Source: Chlorobiales bacterium
Lineage (GTDB): Bacteria > Bacteroidota > Chlorobiia > Chlorobiales > Chlorobiaceae
Direction of reading: 5' to 3'
Length of the DNA stretch: 64,000 nucleotides
NCBI GenBank assembly: GCA_022360275.1
Contig: JAKSDC010000019.1
Location: 1-64,000, forward strand
This document shows positions 54,811-64,000 of the stretch, one piece after another (positions within the stretch are counted from its first letter, which is position 1; each line of letters opens with the position of its first letter). The notes under the pieces were generated by a model that saw only the letters and a program-made list of their open reading frames with translations, did not search any database and was not told the DNA's origin. The position numbers and the translations under genes are program-made.

Positions 54811-55445
54811 CAAAAAAGTTTCTCTTTGTTGCGGGCAGTACGACATTTCTTCTCGTCATAATCATCCTGTCGGGTTTCTTGCTGCCAATGCACAGGGTTT
54901 CCGATGAAGCAATCCGCTCGGCCCGGCAGGCTGTTTCCGAATATCTGCTCAATCATCCATTTGACTCCCCACCTCAGTACCTTGCCGTCGTTGATTACAC
55001 AAAACCGTCATCTTTCAAACGAATGGTCGTTATCGAGATGAAAAGCGGGTCAAAACGCTATTACCGTGTTGCTCACGCCGGCAAAAGCGGCTCATTGTAT
55101 GCCATGAAATTTTCAAACATCGAGGGTTCCAACATGAGCAGTCTCGGTCTTTACAAAACCGGCAACGCTTACCGGGGAGATCACGGCCTCGCCATGAGGC
55201 TTCACGGGCTCGATTCACTGAAAAACGACAACGCTTTTGCGAGAGATATCGTACTGCACTCTGCGGATTATGTCTCCATTCCCGTCATCATCGAGAACAT
55301 CCTGACGCTCAACGGTCCGAGAATCGGCCGGAGCAACGGCTGCTTCGTAGTTGCACCTTCGAAAATCGAAGAGGTTGTCGACAAACTCAGCAGAGGAGGG
55401 TTTCTTTATGCGTATGGCAAAGAAGAAGCCAGCATTAAGGAGTAA
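54807..55445 (+). CDS. Murein L,D-transpeptidase catalytic-domain protein (YkuD_2-like)
   Basis: 212 aa with an N-terminal membrane anchor or signal (about 5-27). The conserved blocks are SLGLYKTGNAYRGDHGLAM, RLHGLD, DIVLHSADYVS and GRSNGCFVV, where C179 is the expected catalytic cysteine and H151 its partner. These proteins lie in the periplasm; some bind or cross-link peptidoglycan. It shares a four-base overlap with the pirin gene. Confidence 0.85.
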   Translation: MTKKFLFVAGSTTFLLVIIILSGFLLPMHRVSDEAIRSARQAVSEYLLNHPFDSPPQYLAVVDYTKPSSFKRMVVIEMKSGSKRYYRVAHAGKSGSLYAMKFSNIEGSNMSSLGLYKTGNAYRGDHGLAMRLHGLDSLKNDNAFARDIVLHSADYVSIPVIIENILTLNGPRIGRSNGCFVVAPSKIEEVVDKLSRGGFLYAYGKEEASIKE

Positions 55446-55633
55446 GTAGCCAGAATATCCACCCGGTTACGGGACTATCAGTTGACAGAAGACAAAACGG
55501 AGCATTTCAATTCCGGCACAATTTTAGGCAGTAAAGAAACGATCGCCTTGAATAACAGCAGCGAAGGACTCAAGGGTAAGTCAGAAACAAGTGACGAGCG
55601 ATAAGATGGCAAAAGGACCATTTTTGAGGCATC

Positions 55634-56599
55634 CTAGGACATTTCGAGCATGCGCCGGATGGGCCTCAGCGCCGCCAGGCGCAGGGGTTCATCGACGACT
55701 ATCTGCGGCCGTCGATTCTCCATGCACCGCCAAAGTTTTTCAAGCGTGTTCTGCTTCATCTGTGTGCAGGTGCTCCAGGGGTGCGAAGCATCCTTTGGCG
55801 CGGGAATGAAGGTTTTTTCGGGCGAGCGCTTCCTCATTTCGTACAAAATGCCTGGTTCTGTCGCAACAATGAAAGTTTTGCCGCGACTCTGCTCGGCATA
55901 CCTGAGCAATCCGCTGGTGGATCCTACAAAATCCGCATGCTGCAGCAAATCCTCACGACACTCGGGATGAGCTATCAATTCAGCTTCCGGATTTGTATCA
56001 ACCGCTTTTTTTATGACCCCCCAGTTGAAAGCTTCATGAACATAACAGTATCCCTGCCAGAGAATCATTTTTCTGCCAAGCTTTTTCATGACGTAGCTGC
56101 CGAGATTTCTATCCGGCCCGAAAATAATTTCCTTGTCTTCCGGAATCTGCCGAACGATTCGCTCTGCATTGGACGAAGTGCAGATAATATCCGACTCGGC
56201 CTTGATTTCCGCCGTGGAATTGATATAGCTGATAACCACGGCATCAGGATGCTCTGCCTTGAACGCCCTGAACTTCTCAGTCGGACAACTGTCGGCAAGT
56301 GGACACCCGGCATGGTCGTCCGGCATGAGCACAAGCTTGTCAGGGTTGAGAATGCTTGCTGTCTCTCCCATAAAATAAACACCGGCAAAAACAATGACAT
56401 CGGCATCGGTGTTTTCAGCCGCACGGGCAAGAGCAAGACTGTCCCCGACGATATCCGCTGCATCCTGAACCTCGGGGACCGTGTAATAGTGGGCAAGAAT
56501 TATCGCCCGCATCTCTTTTTTCAGTTTTTCAATGCGCCGGGCAAGCTCTCTTGTCCGCACATCGGCAGATCTATCGTTTTTTACGTCAACTGCTGTCAT
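55634..56599 (-). CDS. nadA: Quinolinate synthase NadA
   Basis: Condenses iminoaspartate and dihydroxyacetone phosphate to quinolinate in NAD synthesis, using a [4Fe-4S] cluster. The three cluster cysteines are in HAGCPLADSCP, HPECREDLL and STCTQMKQN. From the ATG at 56599 it is 321 aa, ending RRMLEMS. A GTG at 56662 is in frame but would add 21 atypical residues. The neighbour on the same strand is the GroES-like gene. Confidence 0.95.
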   Translation of the reverse strand: MTAVDVKNDRSADVRTRELARRIEKLKKEMRAIILAHYYTVPEVQDAADIVGDSLALARAAENTDADVIVFAGVYFMGETASILNPDKLVLMPDDHAGCPLADSCPTEKFRAFKAEHPDAVVISYINSTAEIKAESDIICTSSNAERIVRQIPEDKEIIFGPDRNLGSYVMKKLGRKMILWQGYCYVHEAFNWGVIKKAVDTNPEAELIAHPECREDLLQHADFVGSTSGLLRYAEQSRGKTFIVATEPGILYEMRKRSPEKTFIPAPKDASHPWSTCTQMKQNTLEKLWRCMENRRPQIVVDEPLRLAALRPIRRMLEMS

Positions 56600-56693
56600 G
56601 ATAAGCCGAAAAAAATATTGCTTTGGAATCCGATCCGGCCGGAACGGTGATGTTACTACCACTCAAACACCATGTGAAACACTGAGGGGGCGT

Positions 56694-57077
56694 TTACTTC
56701 AGATAATACTCAAGTTCATCGTCCTCTCTGATGAGCAGCAGTATCGCAGCATGAGGAGCAATGAGATACTTTTCCCCATCATATTCAATCTCATATGCGC
56801 TGCTCTGAATAAATATCGCCAGATCACCGACTTTTGCCTGGAGGGGGATGTACTGCGGAGTTGAGACTTCCTCCATCCACGGCTCATCACTCTCCGGAGG
56901 AGGGCCGACCGGATACCCTGGGCCGATTTTCAACACGTAACCGCTTTGTATTTTCTCTTTTTCCTGAACACCGGGAGGCAGATAGATACCGGCCTTTGTT
57001 CGATCGTCACCCGACCGAGGCTTGATCAGCACCCTGTCTCCGACAACAACAAATTTGTCAGTTACGTTTAAACTCAT
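56694..57077 (-). CDS. GroES-like co-chaperonin paralogue
   Basis: 127 aa, against about 95 for standard GroES. The barrel start VVVGDRVLIKPRSGDDRTKAG matches GroES including the mobile-loop region (GIYLPPG), then GYVLKIGPG. The region that forms the roof loop holds an insertion of about 25 residues rich in Pro/Glu (PVGPPPESDEPWMEE). The C-terminus has VGDLAIFIQ, EIEYDGEKYLIAPHAAIL. No groEL is adjacent and no CIRCE element was seen. It may serve a special client or chaperonin. Confidence 0.85.
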   Translation of the reverse strand: MSLNVTDKFVVVGDRVLIKPRSGDDRTKAGIYLPPGVQEKEKIQSGYVLKIGPGYPVGPPPESDEPWMEEVSTPQYIPLQAKVGDLAIFIQSSAYEIEYDGEKYLIAPHAAILLLIREDDELEYYLK

Positions 57078-57218
57078 AATTTTAACTCATTCCTGTGTAG
57101 CGCTCTGTAAACCGGTAAATTTAATAAAATCAAGGTGCCTGCCAAATCAGTCGGATCGGTATGACCCAGACATCCAGATTCTTGCAACAATGCTGTTACA
57201 GCCATCTTCTGACGTGGA

Positions 57219-58133
57219 ATGGAGCATAACGAAAGGGTTCGCTCGGAACAAAGCTTCAGAGGTGGAAAAGCAAAAAAAGGCCTGAAATACGCGGTTGTCA
57301 TTACTGCAGCCATCTTTTTTGTCGAGCTTGTCGGCGGATTACTCTCCGGAAGTCTTGCGCTTATAGCCGACGCCGGCCACATGGTTACCGATCTTTTTGC
57401 TCTGCTGATCAGTTTTCTCGCCATCAAGTTCAGTACTAAACCATCCACAAAGCAACGTTCATACGGTTATTTCCGGCTGGAGATCATTGCTGCGCTGATC
57501 AACGGAGTGATCCTTTGTATCACGGCACTTTTTGTCACGCTGGAAGCATGGAAGCGCATTGCAATGCCGAAGGAAATTCAAACCGTAGAGATGCTTTCTT
57601 TCGGTATCATAGGTCTGACGGCAAATGTCATCAGTGCGCTCCTGCTCAGAAAAGAAAAGGATAGCAGCGTCAATGTCAAGGCTGCCTATGTTCATATACT
57701 AAGCGACCTTGCCGGATCAGTCGGCGTTGTAGGAGGCGCAATCCTGATTCATTTCACAGGCTGGGTGACTCTGGACAGCTTTATCAGCTTTTTTATTGCC
57801 GCTCTCATTGTGAGAAGCGCATTGAACATTATCAAAGAGGCGGTCAATGTACTCATGGAGTCTGTTCCGAAAGAACTGGACATCGGAGATATAGAAAAAA
57901 CCCTGCTGTGTTTCGAACACGTTCAAAATCTGCACGACCTGCACGTGTGGGCACTCACGAGTGGAATCAATGCATTGAGCTGTCACCTTCAGGTGGACGA
58001 TCTTCAGGAAGGACAGAAACTTCTGATTCCCATCCATAGAGAGTTGAAGGAAAAGTATAATATTGATCATGTGACGATTCAGCTTGAAGACAAACGATTC
58101 TTAAAAGAAAAAAGTACAAGCGCAACTCACTGA
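57219..58133 (+). CDS. Cation diffusion facilitator (CDF/ZnT type)
   Basis: 304 aa with six membrane helices and a C-terminal cytoplasmic domain. Metal-site motifs in helix 2 and 5 are ADAGHMVTDLFAL and HILSDLAGSVGV. ESVPKELDIGDI, then HDLHVWALTSG, are typical of the ZitB/CzcD subgroup for Zn, Cd or Co efflux. The N-terminus is short and lacks a long His-loop. mreC follows after eight bases. Confidence 0.92.
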   Translation: MEHNERVRSEQSFRGGKAKKGLKYAVVITAAIFFVELVGGLLSGSLALIADAGHMVTDLFALLISFLAIKFSTKPSTKQRSYGYFRLEIIAALINGVILCITALFVTLEAWKRIAMPKEIQTVEMLSFGIIGLTANVISALLLRKEKDSSVNVKAAYVHILSDLAGSVGVVGGAILIHFTGWVTLDSFISFFIAALIVRSALNIIKEAVNVLMESVPKELDIGDIEKTLLCFEHVQNLHDLHVWALTSGINALSCHLQVDDLQEGQKLLIPIHRELKEKYNIDHVTIQLEDKRFLKEKSTSATH

Positions 58134-58141
58134 TAATCAAC

Positions 58142-59002
58142 GTGCCGAAGTTTTTTAAATTTTTCATCAACAACAACGCCTACCTGCTCCTGCTGCTTTA
58201 CTGCGGCATAGCGGGACTGCTCATCAGGTTCGAGGATGCTTACTCACTCAAAAGCCTTATGTCCAGAGGAACCGAACTGAGAGCGGCCCTGTCACAAGGC
58301 CTGAGTGACATAAGCCTGTATATCAACCTTAAAAAAGAAAACGAAAAACTGACGTTACAGAACTCGGCACTGCTTGCCGACGTTATTGTAAAAGGCAACG
58401 CCTTGCGGGATACTGCTACTGTAAACCGCGCCGTTCAGTTTATGGAGAACAGCCCGGTCAAGCTTATCCCGGCAAGAGTAGTGGAACGAAGATTCAACAC
58501 AAGGGAAAATGTGCTGATCATCAATGCGGGCTCCAGACAGGGTATTGAAAAGGATATGGCGGTGCTTACGCCGGATGGTCTGGTAGGGAGGGTTATTGAG
58601 GTTTCGTACAATTATGCGAAGGTAATGCCGGTAATACACTCGGAATTTAGTGTCAGCGTCGTATCCGACAGCAACAACACACATGGAATCCTGAGTTGGA
58701 ACGGCGGGGAAGAACAGACTGCGCAAATGCATTATGTCCCTTTAAGCAGTACGATTCATGAAAGCGAAAAAATTTATACGGCCGATTTCAGTACCTTTGC
58801 CCTTCAAGGCATCCCCATAGGCAAAGTAGTTGAGGTAATACCTGAAAAACAGTTTTACAAAATCAATGTCCGGTTGGGGGTCAATTTTTCAACCCTGACC
58901 TACGTTCTTGTAGCGGAAAAAACAACAGACCCGGAAAAAGTAGAGTTGATGAGGAACAGCGGTAATGATACGGAAAACGTCTTGCCGGAAACCGGCCCTT
59001 GA
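58142..59002 (+). CDS. mreC: Rod-shape-determining protein MreC
   Basis: 286 aa, bitopic: a membrane helix near residues 13-28, then a coiled coil (about 55-85, LKKENEKLTLQNSALLADV) and the periplasmic beta domains (PARVVERRFNTRENVLIINAG, GMAVLTPDGLVGRV-like). MreC scaffolds the elongasome. The start is GTG at 58142. It begins the mreC-mreD-mrdA cell-elongation set. Confidence 0.93.
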   Translation: MPKFFKFFINNNAYLLLLLYCGIAGLLIRFEDAYSLKSLMSRGTELRAALSQGLSDISLYINLKKENEKLTLQNSALLADVIVKGNALRDTATVNRAVQFMENSPVKLIPARVVERRFNTRENVLIINAGSRQGIEKDMAVLTPDGLVGRVIEVSYNYAKVMPVIHSEFSVSVVSDSNNTHGILSWNGGEEQTAQMHYVPLSSTIHESEKIYTADFSTFALQGIPIGKVVEVIPEKQFYKINVRLGVNFSTLTYVLVAEKTTDPEKVELMRNSGNDTENVLPETGP

Positions 59003-59027
59003 ATTGAGCAGAGAAAACCATCTCTCA

Positions 59028-59046
59028 AAGGCACTTCGATTCACGA
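59028..59046. repeat. Possible end fragment of the inverted-repeat family (mreC/mreD spacer)
   Basis: AAAGGCACTTCGATTCACGA resembles the left end of the long elements (GGGCACCTCGATTAATT). No interior or right end is present, so it may be chance. Confidence 0.25.
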
Positions 59047-59061
59047 AACCATTAGGATAAA

Positions 59062-59556
59062 GTGTTTAAAAATATAATAACAGACACCCTCCTGCTTATT
59101 GCACTCTGCATTCTGCAGCAATATGTGGTATCTCGTTTGGTTATTTTCGGGGTGTTTCCGGATATAGTTACTGTTTTCATTGCTTTTACATCCATCAGAT
59201 ACGGCCAGAAACAGGGAACAACCTACGGTTTCGTAGCCGGCATTGCAACCGGAATCCTGAGCGGCAATGTGGGAATAGAAACGCTTTCAAAAACCATTGA
59301 GGGTTTCGTTGCCGGCTATTTCCATATCCCGGAAGACAGTCACGCTTCCTCACGGCAGAAAAAACAAATGTATTACAAAGGTGTGCTGCTTGCCTGCCTG
59401 ACCGGAAGAATTCTTTATACGTTCATGCTCAATGTGCTCTCATTACCAACGACGTTACACATGGCATACTCCATAGGATTAGCAACGCTGTTGACCATGG
59501 TCGTCGCAGCATTTGCCTATCAGATGTTTTTCAAGAAAATTATTGTAAACAATTAA
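59062..59556 (+). CDS. mreD: Rod-shape-determining protein MreD
   Basis: 164 aa with about five membrane helices. The GTG start at 59062 has an AGGA six bases upstream. MreD is poorly conserved; the call rests on size, topology, a GQKQGTTYGFVAGIATGIL-type block and position between mreC and mrdA. Confidence 0.85.
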   Translation: MFKNIITDTLLLIALCILQQYVVSRLVIFGVFPDIVTVFIAFTSIRYGQKQGTTYGFVAGIATGILSGNVGIETLSKTIEGFVAGYFHIPEDSHASSRQKKQMYYKGVLLACLTGRILYTFMLNVLSLPTTLHMAYSIGLATLLTMVVAAFAYQMFFKKIIVNN

Positions 59557-59615
59557 GTTCTGCATCTCTGCCATGCTCGACAATCGCTCAGTTTAGAAAA
59601 CACCCGGTTCAGTTC

Positions 59616-61454
59616 ATGGATAAAATTCAACATAGAGCCTTCAGTGTTTCACTGGTTGTCATAGCGGTCTTTGCTGTTCTTTTTCTGCGCCTCATGTATC
59701 TTCAGGTCTTCGAATACAAAGAACTGGGCTCCATTTCGGATGCTAACAGTTTGAGGCGAGTATGGGTACAGCCTCCAAGAGGACGGATGATCGATCGAAA
59801 CGGTGTTGTCGTTGTTGACAACCAGCCGCTGTACTCCGTCAAGGTTGTTCCGGCCGAGTTTACTGATTCATTGAAAAAAAGCACGCTTGCCGGTCTGCTG
59901 GATATATCTTTTGCAGAACTGACGGGAAGGATACAGAAAGGATTCCGCTATAACCGCTTTGCGCCTGTCGCCGTCGGCAGGGATATCGAGCCGCAGGAAA
60001 TGATGCGCCTCAGCGAAAACCTCTGGCAGCTCCCCGGAGTGATGATCGAGGTGGAAAACAAAAGAAAGTATCCTTTGGAACTCGAGGCCTCACATATCCT
60101 CGGTTATCTGAACTTCATTTCCAAAAAACAGCTCGAAGCGATGTCCGAAAAAGGATATACGCCGGACGACAAAACAGGAAGCAAAGGACTCGAACAAAAT
60201 TACGAGGATTATCTGAGAGGCAAAAAAGGTGTACGGTTTGAACTGGTTAGCTCGATCGGCAAATCTGCCGGCAAATTTGAAAGCGGAGCCAGAGACCGCC
60301 CGTTCAGTAAAGGCAATGATCTGCATCTGACTCTTGATGCAGGATTGCAAAAACTTGCAGAAGACCTCCTGAAAGAAACCGGTAAATCGGGGGCTGTCGT
60401 GGCCATTGATCCCCGTGACGGAGGAGTCCTCGCCATGGCAAGCCAGCCTGACTACGATCTCGACATCCTTAACGGGACAACCGACAATAAAAAGTGGCTG
60501 GAGATAGTCCGCGATCCCGATAAGCCTCTTTTCAACCGGGCCATTCAGGCCTCTTACCCTCCAGGATCGGTCTACAAGCTTCTGCTTGCCACAGCCGCCC
60601 TTGAAGAAGGCGCTATAACACCCGAGAAAAAAATTTACTGTACGGGCACTTTCAGACTGGGCCGGGGCCGATTTCTCTGCCATGGGGGTCAGGGACACGG
60701 TCCGGTCAATCTGGAACGATCAATTGTAGAGTCGTGCAACACCTATTACTATAACCTGATTTTCGATCTCGGATTTGAAAAATGGACTTCGTACGGGAGG
60801 ATGTTCGGATTCGGAAAAACCACCGGTATCGACCTCCCAGGAGAGCGGTCGTCACCTCTTCCCTCGGCTGAATATTATGACAAACGGTACGGCAAGGGAA
60901 AGTGGACCAGAGGGTATCTCGTCAGCCTTGCCATCGGACAGGGCGAACTGAACACGACACCGCTGCAGCTTGCAGCCTTTACAGCAACAATAGCCAACAA
61001 GGGAACCTGGCACCAGCCCCATCTGGTCAAGGGATATCTTCCGCATGAGAGTGATACTGTCAAGACTTTTGATTTCAGGAAAAATAAACTGCCGATCTCC
61101 GAGAAAACGCTCGAAACGATACGTCAGGCAATGCTTGGAGTTGCTGAAAGAGGAACCGGAAGACTTGCGGCGGTAAACAATGTCAAGGTTGCAGGGAAAA
61201 CCGGTACGGCACAGAACCCACATGGCAAGGATCATGCATGGTTTGTAGCGTTCGCACCTTTTGACGACCCCTCTATTGCGCTCACCGTCCTGGTTGAAAA
61301 CGCAGGTTACGGCGGAAGTGTAGCCGCACCTATAGCCGGAAAATTAATTAATTATTATGTTAACGGTCCCGACACCGCTGACGTGGACAGTCTGTCGGTT
61401 GCTGCCGGTCGTATAGACACCAGCCAATCAGAACCGCAGGAAAATGATTTATAA
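59616..61454 (+). CDS. mrdA: Penicillin-binding protein 2 (MrdA)
   Basis: Class B PBP transpeptidase of the elongation complex, 612 aa. It has an N-terminal membrane helix (about 10-30), a pedestal domain ([19 protein letters not shown]), and the transpeptidase motifs [13 protein letters not shown] (SXXK), SCNTYY (SXN), and [16 protein letters not shown] (KTG). No rodA follows, which is unusual because mrdA is often paired with it. Its end overlaps the FAD-oxidase start by 11 bases. Confidence 0.95.
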   Translation: MDKIQHRAFSVSLVVIAVFAVLFLRLMYLQVFEYKELGSISDANSLRRVWVQPPRGRMIDRNGVVVVDNQPLYSVKVVPAEFTDSLKKSTLAGLLDISFAELTGRIQKGFRYNRFAPVAVGRDIEPQEMMRLSENLWQLPGVMIEVENKRKYPLELEASHILGYLNFISKKQLEAMSEKGYTPDDKTGSKGLEQNYEDYLRGKKGVRFELVSSIGKSAGKFESGARDRPFSKGNDLHLTLDAGLQKLAEDLLKETGKSGAVVAIDPRDGGVLAMASQPDYDLDILNGTTDNKKWLEIVRDPDKPLFNRAIQASYPPGSVYKLLLATAALEEGAITPEKKIYCTGTFRLGRGRFLCHGGQGHGPVNLERSIVESCNTYYYNLIFDLGFEKWTSYGRMFGFGKTTGIDLPGERSSPLPSAEYYDKRYGKGKWTRGYLVSLAIGQGELNTTPLQLAAFTATIANKGTWHQPHLVKGYLPHESDTVKTFDFRKNKLPISEKTLETIRQAMLGVAERGTGRLAAVNNVKVAGKTGTAQNPHGKDHAWFVAFAPFDDPSIALTVLVENAGYGGSVAAPIAGKLINYYVNGPDTADVDSLSVAAGRIDTSQSEPQENDL

Positions 61455-62922
61455 AGATGACCCGACCCTTATTCAGGGTTTCCTTGAGGATACAAGCAAT
61501 ATCAAAACAGGTCATACACCCGGAGTGTATTTTCCGGAAAGTATGGATGATGTTTCAACGCTGCTGCAGAAAAGTGCTTCATCCGGAAAAAGGTTTGTGA
61601 TATCGGGTAACGGCACCGGCACGACTGGAGGCAGGATACCGTTCGGCGACCATGTCATTGCCATGGAGAAACTCGACCATATAGAGACACCTGTCAAACG
61701 TGAAAGAGACCGTGCGATCATGACAGTTGGTGCAGGAGCCCTGCTCGAGAACATCCAGAAAAAAGCCGAAAGCCACGGCTGGCTTTATCCACCCGATCCT
61801 ACAGAAAAACTCTGCTTTATCGGCAGCACCATAGCCAACAACTCGTCGGGCGCCCGCACCTACAAGTACGGCCCGACCAGAAATCACATAGCGCGCCTTA
61901 CCGTTGTTCTGGCTTCCGGAGACATCCTCGATATTCCGAGAGGGAAATATCGTGCCGACCAAGATGGTATATTCCGCCTTGACCTTCCTCTTGCAGGAAA
62001 TCTGGAATTCAAAATCCCGGATTATGCCCTTCCTCGTACCTCAAAACATAATGCAGGCTATTACTCCGCACCCTATATGGACCTTATCGACCTGTTCATA
62101 GGCTCTGAAGGGACCCTCGGCGTCATTGTGGAAGCCGATCTGCAGCTTGTTCCGGTTCCTGAAAAAATCATCGCATGCCTTGTGTATTTCCGCAAGCTCG
62201 AAGATCTCCTGTCCTTCGTGGAAAATGCAAAAAAGAAAAGCGGAGGCGTAAACCCGAGGGCTCTTGAGTTCTTCGATCGTAATTCGCTTGATTTTCTTCG
62301 CAAGGTGTATCCCGAGATTCCTGCAGAAGCTGCAGGCTCTCTGTTTTTCGAGCAAGAAACTGCCATGGAAGAGGAAGACGAAAAACTTGAAGCATGGCTC
62401 GAACTGATGGAGCGGTCCAATGCGATGACAGATGAATCCTGGGTAGCTCTCGATGTTGACGAACAAAGGGCGATGATAGCTTTCCGCCATGAGCTTCCGG
62501 TACAGGTCAACGAATGGCTGAGCACCCAGTCGAAAAGCAAGATCAGTACCGATATGGCGGTTCCCGATGAATCATTTGCCGAACTTTTCAAGTTTTACCG
62601 GGACACCTGTGAACAACAAGGTTTTCGTTACATCATTTTCGGGCATATCGGCAATTCACACGTCCACCTGAATATTCTGCCGTCCAGCCATGATGAGTTT
62701 ATGGCGGCAAAAGCCCTTTATCAGGATTTTGTCGGAAAAGCTCTTGAACTGGGAGGTACCCTTTCAGCTGAACACGGCATTGGAAAACTGAAATCGGAGT
62801 ATCTTGCGAGAATGTTCGGCAGGAAAGGCCTGCAAGAAATGGTGAGAATAAAAAAAACTCTCGATCCCAATCTTACGCTCAACATGGGAAATATAATCCC
62901 GGAAAATTATTACCAAACCTGA
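61444..62922 (+). CDS. FAD-linked oxidase/dehydrogenase (glycolate/D-lactate dehydrogenase type)
   Basis: 492 aa with an N-terminal PCMH FAD domain ([57 protein letters not shown]) and a C-terminal FAD-oxidase domain ([32 protein letters not shown]). The family oxidises 2-hydroxy acids such as D-lactate or glycolate; the substrate cannot be fixed by eye. It starts within the mrdA 3' end, so it is expected to be co-transcribed with it, an odd functional pairing. Confidence 0.9.
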   Translation: MIYKDDPTLIQGFLEDTSNIKTGHTPGVYFPESMDDVSTLLQKSASSGKRFVISGNGTGTTGGRIPFGDHVIAMEKLDHIETPVKRERDRAIMTVGAGALLENIQKKAESHGWLYPPDPTEKLCFIGSTIANNSSGARTYKYGPTRNHIARLTVVLASGDILDIPRGKYRADQDGIFRLDLPLAGNLEFKIPDYALPRTSKHNAGYYSAPYMDLIDLFIGSEGTLGVIVEADLQLVPVPEKIIACLVYFRKLEDLLSFVENAKKKSGGVNPRALEFFDRNSLDFLRKVYPEIPAEAAGSLFFEQETAMEEEDEKLEAWLELMERSNAMTDESWVALDVDEQRAMIAFRHELPVQVNEWLSTQSKSKISTDMAVPDESFAELFKFYRDTCEQQGFRYIIFGHIGNSHVHLNILPSSHDEFMAAKALYQDFVGKALELGGTLSAEHGIGKLKSEYLARMFGRKGLQEMVRIKKTLDPNLTLNMGNIIPENYYQT

Positions 62923-62980
62923 GCAGGGCGTTTCATCTCGTCAGTACAGCGCTTTCTCAAAAACGTTTGAAAACCGAACC

Positions 62981-63454
62981 GTGGCAAAAGAACAGAAAAA
63001 ACCTCAGTATGTAACCACGATTCTGAACCGTAAGGCCAGGCACGAGTACCAGATACTCGATACGATGGTCGCTGGCATTGAACTGAAAGGAAGCGAGGTG
63101 AAATCCGTACGTCTCGGTAAAGCCAGCCTGAACGAAAGTTATGCAATCATTCACAGGGGAGAGGTCTGGCTGGAAAACATGCAGATATCAGCATACGAGC
63201 ACAACCATGTCGAGCAGCTCGACCCGAAGAGAACCCGAAAACTGCTGCTTAAACGCGGTGAGATAGAAAAACTCCGGTTGAAGCTGCAGCAAAAAGGCCT
63301 CACCCTGATCCCCTTAAAAGCTTTTTTTAACAACAGAGGCGTTCTCAAAATAGAACTTGGCCTCGCCAAAGGCAAAAAACTGCACGACAAACGCGAGAGC
63401 ATTAAATCAAGGGAAACCGAACGTCATCTGCAACGCCTGAAACAGCAATACTGA
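62981..63454 (+). CDS. smpB: SsrA-binding protein SmpB
   Basis: 157 aa with a GTG start. SmpB brings tmRNA to stalled ribosomes. The sequence shows [58 protein letters not shown], and the basic C-terminal tail [21 protein letters not shown]. The ssrA gene is not in the window. Confidence 0.96.
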   Translation: MAKEQKKPQYVTTILNRKARHEYQILDTMVAGIELKGSEVKSVRLGKASLNESYAIIHRGEVWLENMQISAYEHNHVEQLDPKRTRKLLLKRGEIEKLRLKLQQKGLTLIPLKAFFNNRGVLKIELGLAKGKKLHDKRESIKSRETERHLQRLKQQY

Positions 63455-63497
63455 CTCGTGAAGAATCTCCTCTGAAAAAATGGCTTGTAACGAGTGA

Positions 63498-64000
<503 letters not shown>

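Noticed and set aside
57078..57218. CIRCE heat-shock operator before the GroES-like gene
   Set aside because: No TTAGCACTC-N9-GAGTGCTAA type inverted repeat is visible.

Overview
The window reads as chromosomal DNA of a green sulfur bacterium (Chlorobiaceae, Chlorobium/Prosthecochloris-like). This is an inference from the nifH-nifI1-nifI2-nifD-nifK-nifE-nifN-nifB gene order, the short NifK, the complete hydrogenase-maturation set, and protein flavour typical of Chlorobi. No rRNA gene, complete tRNA gene, CRISPR array or intact mobile element was seen.

Layout. 1-2.0 kb is decayed accessory DNA: the C-terminal end of an IS110-type transposase abuts an N-terminally truncated IS630-type transposase, followed on the minus strand by a frameshifted FISUMP-type pseudogene and a small Ala/Ile/Gly-repeat protein. 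2.4-12.9 kb is the nif operon, led by an excellent sigma-54 (-24/-12) promoter and ending in a thioredoxin-fold [2Fe-2S] ferredoxin and a ModE-type molybdate regulator. A minus-strand hybrid histidine kinase follows. Then comes the minus-strand hypABFCDE operon for NiFe-hydrogenase maturation (15.0-21.2 kb). No hydrogenase structural gene is present.

21.4-44.3 kb holds mostly housekeeping genes on the plus strand: pyrB, two envelope proteins, a sodium:solute symporter with its small subunit, uvrC, a TPR protein, aroE, lspA, a TatD nuclease, a cyclophilin, a YggS-type PLP protein, an aminotransferase, a purine nucleoside phosphorylase next to mtnA (probably methylthioadenosine salvage), an orphan Hpt protein, cydDC and purU. 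44.4-48.6 kb is a membrane-glycolipid module (PAP2 phosphatase, GT39, GT2, flippase-like protein). 49-64 kb holds a decayed dehydrogenase, recJ, fbp, ymdB, pirin, an L,D-transpeptidase-like protein, nadA, a solitary GroES paralogue, a CDF transporter, the cell-shape genes mreC-mreD-mrdA, an FAD-linked oxidase, smpB and the start of tyrS.

The most unusual layer is non-coding. Two related subfamilies of a 110-145 bp element with terminal inverted repeats occur four times. Two copies sit inside the nif operon (nifH/nifI1 and nifD/nifK), each ending directly before the next gene's Shine-Dalgarno. Period-8 short repeats sit in other nif and hyp spacers and elsewhere. A T-loop-like hairpin lies between nifK and nifE. 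These spacers may set transcript processing and subunit stoichiometry in the operon.
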